From: Bradyrhizobium mercantei
GTDB taxonomy: Bacteria > Pseudomonadota > Alphaproteobacteria > Rhizobiales > Xanthobacteraceae
Length of the DNA stretch: 64,000 nucleotides
Direction of reading: 5' to 3'
NCBI RefSeq assembly: GCF_001982635.1
Contig: NZ_MKFI01000001.1
Coordinates: 612,774-676,773, forward strand
Part shown: positions 52,441-61,035 of the stretch, piece after piece
How the letters are laid out: each line of letters starts with the position of its first letter
Numbering within the stretch: position 1 is the stretch's first letter
Translations under genes and position numbers: made by a program
The notes under the pieces: model-generated
Database searches by the model: none
What the model saw: only the letters and a program-made list of their open reading frames with translations
Told to the model about the DNA's origin: nothing

Positions 52441-53292
52441 ATGTCAAACGCGCAGGATTTGGAGAATAGCCGCCGTGTGGCTGCACGCTTTTCGATGGCA
52501 GGCCGTAAGGCGCTGGTCACCGGGGGCAGCATCAGCATTGGGGGTGAGATCGCTCTCGCATTCGCCGAAGCGGGGGCAGATGTCGTCATTCAGCATGCAC
52601 GCCAGGCCGATATCGGTTTCGGCCGCAACGATGCAGCGGAGGAAATGGTGGCAGCTATAACCGGTCGTGGCCGGGCCGGAGGCGCGATCGATGCGGACTT
52701 CTCAATATCAGGAGAGCCGACGCGATGCGTGGAAGAAGCGCGCACCCTGCTGGGCGGTCTCGACGTTCTTGTCGTGTGCGCTTCGATCCAGTACCGGATC
52801 CCTTTTGAAGAGGTGACCGCGGATCAGATCGAGCGCCAGCTTCAGGTCAACTTCAAGGCGACGATCGAACTGCTGCAAGCCGCGTTGCCGCATATGCGCG
52901 AGAACCGGTTCGGACGCATTCTCACCATCGGCAGCGTCAACCAGATCGCGCCGGAACCGGCCCTCTCGGTCTACGCCGCTCTCAAGAGTGCGCAACACAA
53001 CCTGTCGTTCAATCTTGCGCGCGAATACGCCCCTTACGGCATCACCATCAATAACCTATCCCCAGGTCTCATCGCCACCGAGCGCAACAAATGGCGCCGT
53101 GTCAACGCTGCGACCTGGAAGGCGATCGAAGCGGGCTGCAGCCCGATGCAGCGCGCAGGCGCCCCCTCCGAGATGGCCGGTGCCGCCCTGCTCTTCTGCT
53201 CCGACGCTGGCAGCTATATCACTGGCGCAGACCTTCAGGCGACCGGCGGGCGCCACCTCGCCTGGAGCCCCCCGGCCCCGGCATGTCCATGA
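52441..53292 (+). CDS. Short-chain dehydrogenase/reductase of the sugar module
   Basis: A 283-residue SDR. The cofactor loop is unusual, TGGSISIGGEIA in place of TGxxxGIG. VCASIQ occupies the NNAG position. The catalytic Ser is in TIGSVNQ, with YAALK and the distal ATGGRHLAW. Likely oxidises the imported sugar at C1 to the lactone hydrolysed by the neighbouring amidohydrolase. Follows the ATPase by 38 bp as last gene of the plus-strand unit. Confidence 0.87.
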   Translation: MSNAQDLENSRRVAARFSMAGRKALVTGGSISIGGEIALAFAEAGADVVIQHARQADIGFGRNDAAEEMVAAITGRGRAGGAIDADFSISGEPTRCVEEARTLLGGLDVLVVCASIQYRIPFEEVTADQIERQLQVNFKATIELLQAALPHMRENRFGRILTIGSVNQIAPEPALSVYAALKSAQHNLSFNLAREYAPYGITINNLSPGLIATERNKWRRVNAATWKAIEAGCSPMQRAGAPSEMAGAALLFCSDAGSYITGADLQATGGRHLAWSPPAPACP

Positions 53293-53643
53293 TCAAAGGA
53301 TGGCAACAGTTGTGCTTGATCGCGGGAGTGAGTCCGCACCGTCGTCGAGTGTGAAGGTTTCGAGCACCGGCCCTGTTGACAGCAGTGGTGACGCCGGAGC
53401 GGCTCGGGGGCAAGTCTCTCGAAGCGCTCTCGACTTGCGCCAGCACGGCAGAGATGCGCGCGATGGTGGTGTGGTCTATGTACGCAGCCAGCAATCGTTC
53501 ACCGGCATCCCCGAAATCGCCCGAGAGCGGTGTCCAACGTCTACTGCGGCGGATTGGGAACAGCCCCTGGTGCGCGACTTACCGTCCCTCGATGAAGTTC
53601 CTGTTATTGGCTCATTACGGAAGATGAATGCCTTGAGCCGGCG
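53293..53643. other. Intergenic region between convergent units, nothing recognised
   Basis: 351 bp between the SDR stop and the aminotransferase stop. Open frames on both strands are mosaics without family features. No convincing hairpin terminator was seen. Confidence 0.35.
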
Positions 53644-54825
53644 TTATGCAGTCACTTCTGATATCGAATGTATGAAGTACTCCATATCTGACGTCCGAAG
53701 CCCTGCCAGGTTGATACGTCCCGACTCTGCCATGTAGATGCTGTAGCCTGTTCGCAGCCGGACCACCTCGTCTTTGGTTAGCGGCAGTAGCGAAAACATG
53801 CCGTTTTGCTTCGACAGCGCCGCAAAGTTGATCCGGTTTACCTGACCGTATCGTCCGAGCTCTCGTCTAAGGTTAGCGATGCGGTCACGAGCCTGCCGTA
53901 GCTCGCCTTGCCATCCAGCCGTTAACTCAGGATCATTTAGAATCGTCCTCACGACGGCTGCTCCGTGATCGGGCGGCGTTGAATAAACTGTTCGCGCGAG
54001 TACCTGCAAACTTGACAGGATCGGGGCACGCGCCTTGGAGCTGTCGGCGAGCACGAAGAGAGCTCCTGTCCGTTCCCGATATAGACCGAAGGTCTTCGAG
54101 CACGAGAACGCGATCAACGCTTCGGGAACTTGCGCCAGGATTGTTTGGATACCTCGCCTATCTTCTGCAAGGCTCGTCGCGAAGCCGGCATACGCAAAAT
54201 CAATGAGCGGAAGGAGTTTGCGCGCGACCAGGAGGTCGGCAACCTCTTGCCATTGCTCCGGCGTGAGGTCCGCGCCAGTCGGGTTGTGGCAACATGCGTG
54301 TAATAGCACCAAGTCCCCCGGCTTCGCCTGCTTGAGTGCTTCCTTCATGAGCTCAAACTGCACACTCTGAGTCGAGGGATCGAAATAGGAGTATTGTTGG
54401 ATTTTCAGACCGGCGGACTGCAAGACCGGCAGATGGTTCGGCCATGTCGGAACGCCGATCCAAATCCGCGGTTCGGATGACGCGAAAGCGGCGAGCGTGG
54501 CCGCCAGTCTCAACGCGCCCGTTCCGCCAACGGCCTGGCAGGCCACTACCCGCTCCGCTGGAAGCCTTGCCTCACCGAAAACGAGTGGAATTATCGAGGC
54601 GAGAAATTCGGGGTCGCCCTCTGACCCAAAATAGGTCTTGCTCCGCTGATGGCTAACGAGCCGCTTCTCTGCTTCCTTGACGGCCGCCATGATCGGGCTT
54701 TTACCCGCGGCGTCTCGGTACACGCCAACCCCCAGATCAATCTTTGACGGGTTCGGATCCTCTGCATGCAACCGGATGAGGCCGAGGACTGAATCAGTCG
54801 GAAGGACAGATAGTGAACTGAACAT
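53644..54825 (-). CDS. Aspartate/aromatic amino acid aminotransferase (class Ib)
   Basis: A 393-residue PLP enzyme of the AspC/TyrB type. The N-terminus DLGVGVYRDAAGKSPIM, the substrate region ACCHNPTGADLTPEQW, and the PLP lysine in FSCSKTFGLYRERTGAL are diagnostic. The Arg that binds the alpha-carboxylate lies near the C-terminus (RINLAGL). AGGTAAC precedes the ATG. Last gene of the ten-gene minus-strand array, suggesting that the imported compound is an amino acid or is transaminated. Confidence 0.92.
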   Translation of the reverse strand: MFSSLSVLPTDSVLGLIRLHAEDPNPSKIDLGVGVYRDAAGKSPIMAAVKEAEKRLVSHQRSKTYFGSEGDPEFLASIIPLVFGEARLPAERVVACQAVGGTGALRLAATLAAFASSEPRIWIGVPTWPNHLPVLQSAGLKIQQYSYFDPSTQSVQFELMKEALKQAKPGDLVLLHACCHNPTGADLTPEQWQEVADLLVARKLLPLIDFAYAGFATSLAEDRRGIQTILAQVPEALIAFSCSKTFGLYRERTGALFVLADSSKARAPILSSLQVLARTVYSTPPDHGAAVVRTILNDPELTAGWQGELRQARDRIANLRRELGRYGQVNRINFAALSKQNGMFSLLPLTKDEVVRLRTGYSIYMAESGRINLAGLRTSDMEYFIHSISEVTA

Positions 54826-54965
54826 GATGTTACCTGGTGTGTGGGCAGCGGCGCCGATTGAGGAGACTCAGCGTGATCAGGACCGGCCTGTTGCTTGGCC
54901 AATTCTGAAGAGACACATTCGTTTTCAACGGAACGAACAAGATCGATGGCAAAGCTACAGCTCGG

Positions 54966-56258
54966 TTAGGCCGCGGATGCGCTCGCCACGCTTGAGGTCG
55001 TGGCAGGTCTTGGAATGAGCTGGAGCGATGCCAGAGCGGCCATGAAGAACAGGACCGCATAGTGTGCTGGTGCAAACTTGCTGGCGGTCAACTCGCCGAT
55101 GAGAGTCACGAAGAAGAGCGAGAACCCGCCGAAGATCGTTGCCGCCACGTTGTACACGATCGACAGGCCCGTCGCCCGGGCGTAAGTCGGAAATAGATCC
55201 GCAAGAAACGTCGGTGCGGGGGCGTATGCTGCTGCGATGAGAACTGCGAACCACAATTCGACCACGGTGAGCGATAGATAGCCGGGAGATGCAATCAACC
55301 AGGCGTAGGCGGGATAGACACTGATCGTTAGTGTCCCAAGCGCCACCCGCAGGATAGTGATGCCATCGATCCGGTCCGCCAGTAGACCAAAAACCGGAAT
55401 CAACATCATCCGGACAGTCACCGCGACGAGAAGCGTGTTGAACGCTACGGCTTGAGGCAGACCCAGACTGAGGTGGACGAACAGCGGAAGGTGCGTAATG
55501 ATGACGTAAGACATCACGTTGACCGCTGCACTTACGGCTAGGCCAACGACTATCTCGCGGGGATATCCGGTGATGGTACCCCATAACGTAACCCGTTCGA
55601 CCGCCGAGGCACCGACGGCGCTACCGCTGGGCTCGTGCAGCCGCCGGCGAATGTAATAGCCCACCGGTCCGATCAGCAGCCCGACCATGAAGGCAATTCG
55701 CCAGGCTCCTAGTTCGATTTGCGACTGGGAGAAAAGGCCGAACAGAATTGCGCCCATTATCGTTGAGGCCAATGCACCTGACGCCTGAGCGAACATCTGC
55801 CAGCTCCCGTAGAAGATCCGGCGATTAGAAGGAGCGTACTCGATCAGAAACGCGGTCGCGCTGCCAAACTCGCCACCCGTGGAAAAGCCCTGCAACAAAC
55901 GGCCGATGGCGACGATCACCGTAGCTGCGACACCCGCAGTCGCATAGGTCGGAGCAACCGCAATCAGAGCGGTCGAGACGAACATCATCCAGATGACCAG
56001 CGTCAACGCCTTCTTGCGACCGACGCGATCCGCGTAAAGACCGATGACCAATCCGCCCAATGGTCGCATCACGAAGGCGACGCCGACGCTCAGCGTTGAG
56101 AGCAGCAGCGACATCGACGGATCGTTGGGCGGGAAGAACAGCGAACTGATTGTTCCTGCCAGGAAGCCGTACACGATGAAATCATACCATTCCAATGCAT
56201 TGCCGATCGTGGCCGCGAGAATAACACGCCACGGCTTCTGGTTGTCTAAGGGGTCCAT
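54966..56258 (-). CDS. Metabolite:H+ symporter, MHS family MFS
   Basis: A 430-residue, 12-TM transporter of the MHS group (citrate, shikimate, proline/betaine, alpha-ketoglutarate permeases). The opening ATIGNALEWYDFIVYGFLA and GLYADRVGRKKAL are diagnostic, as is GRLLQGFSTGGEFGSA. AGGAGG ends 5 nt before the ATG at 56258 and decides the start over a GTG two codons earlier. The palindrome AAGCCTT-T-AAGGCTT (56270-56284) lies just upstream. Confidence 0.9.
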   Translation of the reverse strand: MDPLDNQKPWRVILAATIGNALEWYDFIVYGFLAGTISSLFFPPNDPSMSLLLSTLSVGVAFVMRPLGGLVIGLYADRVGRKKALTLVIWMMFVSTALIAVAPTYATAGVAATVIVAIGRLLQGFSTGGEFGSATAFLIEYAPSNRRIFYGSWQMFAQASGALASTIMGAILFGLFSQSQIELGAWRIAFMVGLLIGPVGYYIRRRLHEPSGSAVGASAVERVTLWGTITGYPREIVVGLAVSAAVNVMSYVIITHLPLFVHLSLGLPQAVAFNTLLVAVTVRMMLIPVFGLLADRIDGITILRVALGTLTISVYPAYAWLIASPGYLSLTVVELWFAVLIAAAYAPAPTFLADLFPTYARATGLSIVYNVAATIFGGFSLFFVTLIGELTASKFAPAHYAVLFFMAALASLQLIPRPATTSSVASASAA

Positions 56259-56287
56259 ATTCACCTCCTAAGCCTTTAAGGCTTCTC

Positions 56288-57190
56288 CTAACCAGAAATG
56301 AAGAGCTGACCACTCATGTACTTCTTGGCTGGCCCGCCAATCACTACGCGCCCATTCGCTGCAACTCCCGTCGTAACATCACCCCGCCTTGCCGACAGTT
56401 GCTTTACTTGAAAGGCCGTCTTCTTCAGTCTGTTCGCCCAAAACGGCGCGAGCGTGCAATGGACAACTCCAGTGACTGGATCCTCTGGGATATTAAGAAG
56501 AGGCGCGAAATAGCGTAGAACATAATCTGTTCCGTCGGTGCCGGGCGCCGTAATGATGACATTCCTTCCTTCGGCCCAAGCTGTTTCCCTGCTTAACTTG
56601 GATCGAACGGCCTTCACCTCCTCGGCATCGCGATAGACCAGAATGTTGCGATTGTTTGCCCAGAACTCAGCAGGCTTGACGCCGAGATCCGCTTCGATCC
56701 CGACAGGAACACTGCGCGCTACCGGCGGGTCATCTGCAGGAAAGTCCATCAGGAAGCTATCACCGGACTTGACGACGGAGAGAATGCCCTTGGTGCGCGT
56801 ATGGAACGCGACCGACGGCAGATCGGGTTCGAGGTCATTCAAGATCAGTGCCGCCGCAGCAAGCGTCGCGTGACCATTTAGAGGCACCTCCTGAACGGGC
56901 GTAAACCACCTGATGTGCCAATCGGCTCCCTTCTTCAGAACAAACGCGACTTCCGACTGGTTCATCTCAGTTGCCAGGGCCTGCATCTGGCTGTCCGAAA
57001 GCCACTCCTCCAGCACCAACACAGGCGCCGGATTCCCGGAGAACGCTGTTCGGGTAAATGAATCGAACAGATAGAATGGGATTCCCCGATCAGCCCTGGC
57101 CTGAGCACCAGCTTCCGTTGCCGCCGCCGTTGCGCCGGTGCTGACGCACGCAAAGAACGCGGAGGAAAGAAAATTTCGGCGCTTCATCAT
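56288..57190 (-). CDS. PhzF family protein with a twin-arginine-type leader
   Basis: A 300-residue PhzF-fold protein (isomerase/epimerase family). The catalytic Glu is in MNQSEVAFVL, with WFTPVQEVPLNGHATLAAAA and PEDPVTGVVHCTLAPFW as family motifs. Unlike typical cytosolic PhzF proteins it starts with about 30 extra residues, KRRNFLSSAFFACVS ... GAQA, a Tat-like leader with an alanine-rich cleavage region. GAGGAG lies 7 nt before the ATG. It may therefore act in the periplasm. Lies in a unit with the GST, transporter and aminotransferase. Confidence 0.85.
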   Translation of the reverse strand: MMKRRNFLSSAFFACVSTGATAAATEAGAQARADRGIPFYLFDSFTRTAFSGNPAPVLVLEEWLSDSQMQALATEMNQSEVAFVLKKGADWHIRWFTPVQEVPLNGHATLAAAALILNDLEPDLPSVAFHTRTKGILSVVKSGDSFLMDFPADDPPVARSVPVGIEADLGVKPAEFWANNRNILVYRDAEEVKAVRSKLSRETAWAEGRNVIITAPGTDGTDYVLRYFAPLLNIPEDPVTGVVHCTLAPFWANRLKKTAFQVKQLSARRGDVTTGVAANGRVVIGGPAKKYMSGQLFISG

Positions 57191-57260
57191 TGTGCTGCTC
57201 CTCAGGATTATCCAGTCCACGGAAGACTCCCGGACCGGCAATAAGATCTCGACCGTCAGG

Positions 57261-57983
57261 CTAGTCCAAACTTCCTCCGAGCGACGGCCGCGTCGTCGTA
57301 TTGGCCGGCTCAAGACGCAGCAGCCCAAAGAGCTCGTCCGCAGGGACGTACTTCAGGTGAAGCGCTTGCTGAAGCGGCGCCGTGGATGCGAACTCTTCCA
57401 TGTCTCTCGCAAGATGCTCCACCCAACTAAAAGTCCGCGGCCATCGGTTCGCCATGCCATTTCCGAACCGAAGCGCGAGGTAATTGAGCGTGCAGCCGAG
57501 AGCGATCGTCCCGATATTGCGTTCTGCTGTGGCGCGCGGATTCAACATCTGCGCTCCCTCGAGGTGATCCAGACACCTCACCATCTTTTCCGCCTGATGC
57601 GCTAACCAAGCGGTATTGCGCATCGGCGGCTCTCGCCACTGGAACTCGGAGTAGATGAGAACCGCGGCTTCCGCCAGTCCGTCCGCGAGCGCTTGCGCAC
57701 GTAGCGCGCTAAGGCGCATTTGGGAGTCCCGCGGGATCAGGAGCGTCGTCCCGGTGCGAAGTTGAAGATATTCAACGATCACCGAAGAGTCGTAGATCGG
57801 CTCGCAACCGACCGGAACTAGCACCGGAAGCTTGCCGAGAGGGTTGACTCTGCGAAGCTCGCTACCCGCTTCGAGAGTGCTCACGAATTCTAATCGGATT
57901 TCGAAACCGACGATCGCCGCGGCGCACTGGACTTTATGACCGAAAGGCGAAGGATATGCGGTAAGTAGCTTTGCCGTCTGCAT
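57261..57983 (-). CDS. Glutathione S-transferase family protein
   Basis: A 240-residue GST. N-terminal thioredoxin-fold domain (about 5-80) with SPFGHKVQ at the catalytic site and the cis-proline KLPVLVP followed by DSSVIVEYL. An all-helical C-terminal domain follows (about 90-220). AGGAG precedes the ATG. Within a catabolic operon a GST could isomerise or detoxify an electrophilic intermediate. No paired maleylacetoacetate-type pathway is evident. Confidence 0.87.
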   Translation of the reverse strand: MQTAKLLTAYPSPFGHKVQCAAAIVGFEIRLEFVSTLEAGSELRRVNPLGKLPVLVPVGCEPIYDSSVIVEYLQLRTGTTLLIPRDSQMRLSALRAQALADGLAEAAVLIYSEFQWREPPMRNTAWLAHQAEKMVRCLDHLEGAQMLNPRATAERNIGTIALGCTLNYLALRFGNGMANRWPRTFSWVEHLARDMEEFASTAPLQQALHLKYVPADELFGLLRLEPANTTTRPSLGGSLD

Positions 57984-58159
57984 GGATTACTCCTGCTGAT
58001 CGCCGGGCATCTAGCTCGCAACCAAGTCGTCGGCACGAGGTAGGCAGCCGGTCGCCCCCCTTCCGGCCGGAACTTTTCTGAGCGATCGCGAGACCGCGCT
58101 GCTCTGCTGCGCCGGAGACCAAGACAGCCCTGATTCACAGTTGTTTATGCAGTCAATCA

Positions 58160-58900
58160 TCACAGCTCGATGGCGGCGGAGAGTGAGGCAGCAAGGCGAG
58201 TCGACACTTCGGTGCGCAGCACTTCGGCATCGAGTTTCGCGAGTTTTTCGGCCGCGACTTGATCGCGCTGCGAAATCGCCTCGATCAGCTCCTTGTGGTA
58301 ATCCAGAGGATACGAAACCTGAACGTCCGCGTGGTGCTCGAGGTACATGTAGATCAAGCGCTGAGCTTGATCGAGAACCGAGCGGGTCCAGTCGATAAAG
58401 AACACGTTCTTGCCGCACTCCGCGATCTTGCAGTGAAAATCGCGATTGCATTCGATCCTAACTAGGATGTCGCCACGGGCGGCAGTCTTGTGCTTCTGGT
58501 CAATCTCCCTGAGCTCTTCGAGCTGCCGCTCAGTACGATGTAGCGCTGCAAGGCGAGCAGTGACGCGATACATGAGTTGAAGAGCGTCGAAGTAGTCCGG
58601 CAACGCCGAGGCGTCGAAATGTGCAACGATGGTGCTTCTGTTCCTGAGTGTCTGCACAAGTCGCTCGCCGTTGAGACGAATTAACGCTTCCCGCACCGGC
58701 GAACGGGAGACGTTGAACTGTTGGCTGAGGCTTGTTTCGTCGAGAAGGGTTCCCGGCGACAGCTCTGCTTGGAGGATGGACCTCTTTAGGCGGAGGTAAA
58801 CCGCGTCGGCGTTGCTTCCACGCCCCCTCGACGGCACGTCGTCGACCGGGCGGTTTCCCTTGGGTCTCTCCTCAGCCTTTAGGCGATTGGGTTTTGACAC
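58160..58900 (-). CDS. GntR family regulator with FCD domain
   Basis: A 246-residue GntR regulator: winged helix (about 30-95; LSPGTLLDETSLSQQFNVSRSPVREALIRL) and an FCD effector domain (about 105-230) with candidate metal-binding His/Asp residues in ECNRDFHCKIAE and YPLDYHKELIEAI. GTG start with GAGAT upstream. It sits in mid-array between the Liv importer and the GST gene and most likely controls both. A symmetric TTGTCGACA/TGTCTACAA site lies upstream of the first transporter gene. Confidence 0.88.
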   Translation of the reverse strand: MSKPNRLKAEERPKGNRPVDDVPSRGRGSNADAVYLRLKRSILQAELSPGTLLDETSLSQQFNVSRSPVREALIRLNGERLVQTLRNRSTIVAHFDASALPDYFDALQLMYRVTARLAALHRTERQLEELREIDQKHKTAARGDILVRIECNRDFHCKIAECGKNVFFIDWTRSVLDQAQRLIYMYLEHHADVQVSYPLDYHKELIEAISQRDQVAAEKLAKLDAEVLRTEVSTRLAASLSAAIEL

Positions 58901-59105
58901 GTTGATCTCTCGTTTTTCTTTTGGACCGTCCGATCACACGCCGTCCAGGTCGTCGTCCAACGTTGGCTGCCGATGATAGGTCCTCGTCGACGCCGCGCGT
59001 TCACGACATCCTTATGCGAGGTCGCATCTCGCGCCAAAGCAGGACTCTCAATGCAAAGGCCCGAGCCAACAGAACCGCAACTCCGAATAAGCCACGTCAC
59101 CTCCA

Positions 59106-60113
59106 TCATTGAGTCTTCCCTTCAGCCTGTCGCCGGCGGCGAAGCAACGTCGCGAGGATTTTCAGAGCGCCCATCACGCCTTGCGGGTACAAGCGGAACA
59201 CGACAATCAGCAAGGCCGCGAAGATGACTAGCCTGCCCTCCTGCGAGAAGCGCAGCATTTCGGCGACCGCCTGGATAAGAATTGCGCCAATGATTGGCCC
59301 CCACAACGTCCGGTAACCACCCAGAACAGCCGCGATGATGATAAGGGACATCTGCGAGAAGTCGGCCTGGCTCGGTGCCAACAACCCCACCGCATGGCCA
59401 TACATCGCGCCAGCCATACCTGCCATGCCAGCGGACATCGCGAAGATGGTTCGCTTCGCCCGCGCGGCATTTACTCCATTGGCGATGGCCAGCTCTTCGT
59501 CATCTCGGACGGCCTGGATGCGATAACCGAGTTTCGTCCGGAGCAGTATCGCACTCGCGCCGAATGCTACCAGGAGCAATCCAAGGAACAAGTAGAAGTA
59601 CGCGATAGGATCGAGCGTCGAGAATAGGTAGGGTACCTGCAATCCCATTGCGCCGCGTGTGATCTCGTAGTTGATCGTGATTAGCTGGCGGGCGACCTCA
59701 GCAAAGACCCAGGTCGCAATAGCAAAGTATAGACTTCTTAGATGCAGTGTCGCGTGGCCAAGCAGATACCCGAGGAGCGCCGCCGCGAGCCCGCCGCACA
59801 CCACGCCCCACCAGACTGGCAGTCCCAGAGCAAGTACGGCCGCAGCCGACGAATAACCGCCGATCGTCGCGAGTGCGTGCTGCGCCAGTGAGAACATCCC
59901 ACCGTAGCCGGCGACGAGGTTCCAACTAATCGCCAGCACGGCGAGATAGAACGCGACCCACATCACTTGCAGTTGGTAGTCGTTCAGCATCAGCGGCAAG
60001 AACGCCGTCGCGAGAGCCGCTGCCACACCAGGTGTCAGTTCGTTTGGCCACCAGGAAGCTGGCAACTTGCGCGTGGCGGAAAGGAGATCGATCATCGACG
60101 ACTGCGGCATCAT
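59106..60113 (-). CDS. livM: Branched-chain-type ABC permease, LivM family (second importer)
   Basis: A 335-residue membrane protein with about 10 TM helices, starting MMPQSSMIDLL, and the ATPase-contact loop RIQAVRDDEELAIANGVNA. Its ATG overlaps the livH stop (ATGA, 60110-60113). Last of the five transporter genes; a 205-bp gap precedes the GntR gene. Confidence 0.9.
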   Translation of the reverse strand: MMPQSSMIDLLSATRKLPASWWPNELTPGVAAALATAFLPLMLNDYQLQVMWVAFYLAVLAISWNLVAGYGGMFSLAQHALATIGGYSSAAAVLALGLPVWWGVVCGGLAAALLGYLLGHATLHLRSLYFAIATWVFAEVARQLITINYEITRGAMGLQVPYLFSTLDPIAYFYLFLGLLLVAFGASAILLRTKLGYRIQAVRDDEELAIANGVNAARAKRTIFAMSAGMAGMAGAMYGHAVGLLAPSQADFSQMSLIIIAAVLGGYRTLWGPIIGAILIQAVAEMLRFSQEGRLVIFAALLIVVFRLYPQGVMGALKILATLLRRRRQAEGKTQ

Positions 60114-61015
60114 ACCCGCCGCTCCCTATGCCCGAAGAGGCCTTGCGGGCGGAAAACCAAGAAGCCAATGAGGAAGACGAATCCGTAGAGCTGCTGCAGT
60201 TCTGCGCGGTAGAATGTAGCGCCGAGCCCTTCGACCAAAGCCAATCCGAACGCCGCGACGACCGCGCCACCCAGCGAACCGATGCCGCCGATCACGATGA
60301 TCTCGAATCCCTTCATCGTCGCGGCGGCGCCGTTCAACGGATGCACCAAGAACACTGGCGCCAACAGCGCGCCGGCGACGGCGCATAGTCCCGTTCCGAT
60401 GCCGAAGGCGAGCATATCCATAGTCTTCAAATTGAGACCCGCCGTTTCAGCCGCCAGGCGGTTCTGCGCGATTCCGCGGAATGCCAGTCCAAGCGATGTT
60501 CGGTACAGCAGGACATAGAACAGCAGGATGATGGCCAGCGCCGCGAGACCCGATGCCACACGGCTACCGTTAAGCACGATCTCGAGGTCTTCCAACAGTA
60601 TCGGGCGCATGTAGTCCGGAACGGAATACTGATTCGGGCCCGCAATCATGATGGCCCCGTTCTGCAAGAGCACGGAGAGCGCGACCGTCATGATAGTTGC
60701 GTATTCGAACGCCTGAGTGCCAGGCCGATGCATTGGAGCGATTAGCGTCCTTTGCACGACCATGCCGAGCACGAAGACGAGTCCCATCGCAAGGAGCGCC
60801 GATAGCAGCCATGCCATCGGCAGCGTCAGGCCGAGCGCGGGGAAGATTACCGTCAGCAGCGCTAGATGCGCGAAGCTGCCGACCATGTAGAACTCGCCCG
60901 TCGACCAGTTGATGATTCGCATGATGCTGGCAATGAACGTGATACCCATCGCCATCAGTGCGTAGATAGCACCGTTCAGGAGTGCGAGCGTGAGGGATTG
61001 GAGCAGGAGCTGCAT
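60110..61015 (-). CDS. livH: Branched-chain-type ABC permease, LivH family (second importer)
   Basis: A 301-residue membrane protein, N-terminus MQLLLQSLTLALLNGAIYALMAMG, with the coupling loop LAFRGIAQNRLAAETAGLN. Pairs with the overlapping LivM. Located 20 bp after the binding-protein stop. Confidence 0.9.
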   Translation of the reverse strand: MQLLLQSLTLALLNGAIYALMAMGITFIASIMRIINWSTGEFYMVGSFAHLALLTVIFPALGLTLPMAWLLSALLAMGLVFVLGMVVQRTLIAPMHRPGTQAFEYATIMTVALSVLLQNGAIMIAGPNQYSVPDYMRPILLEDLEIVLNGSRVASGLAALAIILLFYVLLYRTSLGLAFRGIAQNRLAAETAGLNLKTMDMLAFGIGTGLCAVAGALLAPVFLVHPLNGAAATMKGFEIIVIGGIGSLGGAVVAAFGLALVEGLGATFYRAELQQLYGFVFLIGFLVFRPQGLFGHRERRV

Positions 61016-61035
61016 GAGCGCTTCGATGCCAGGGT

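Noticed and set aside
56270..56284. AAGCCTT-T-AAGGCTT palindrome as a terminator between the PhzF and MFS genes
   Set aside because: Single-base loop and no T-run on the minus strand; the genes are 29 bp apart and probably co-transcribed. An operator is possible but unsupported.
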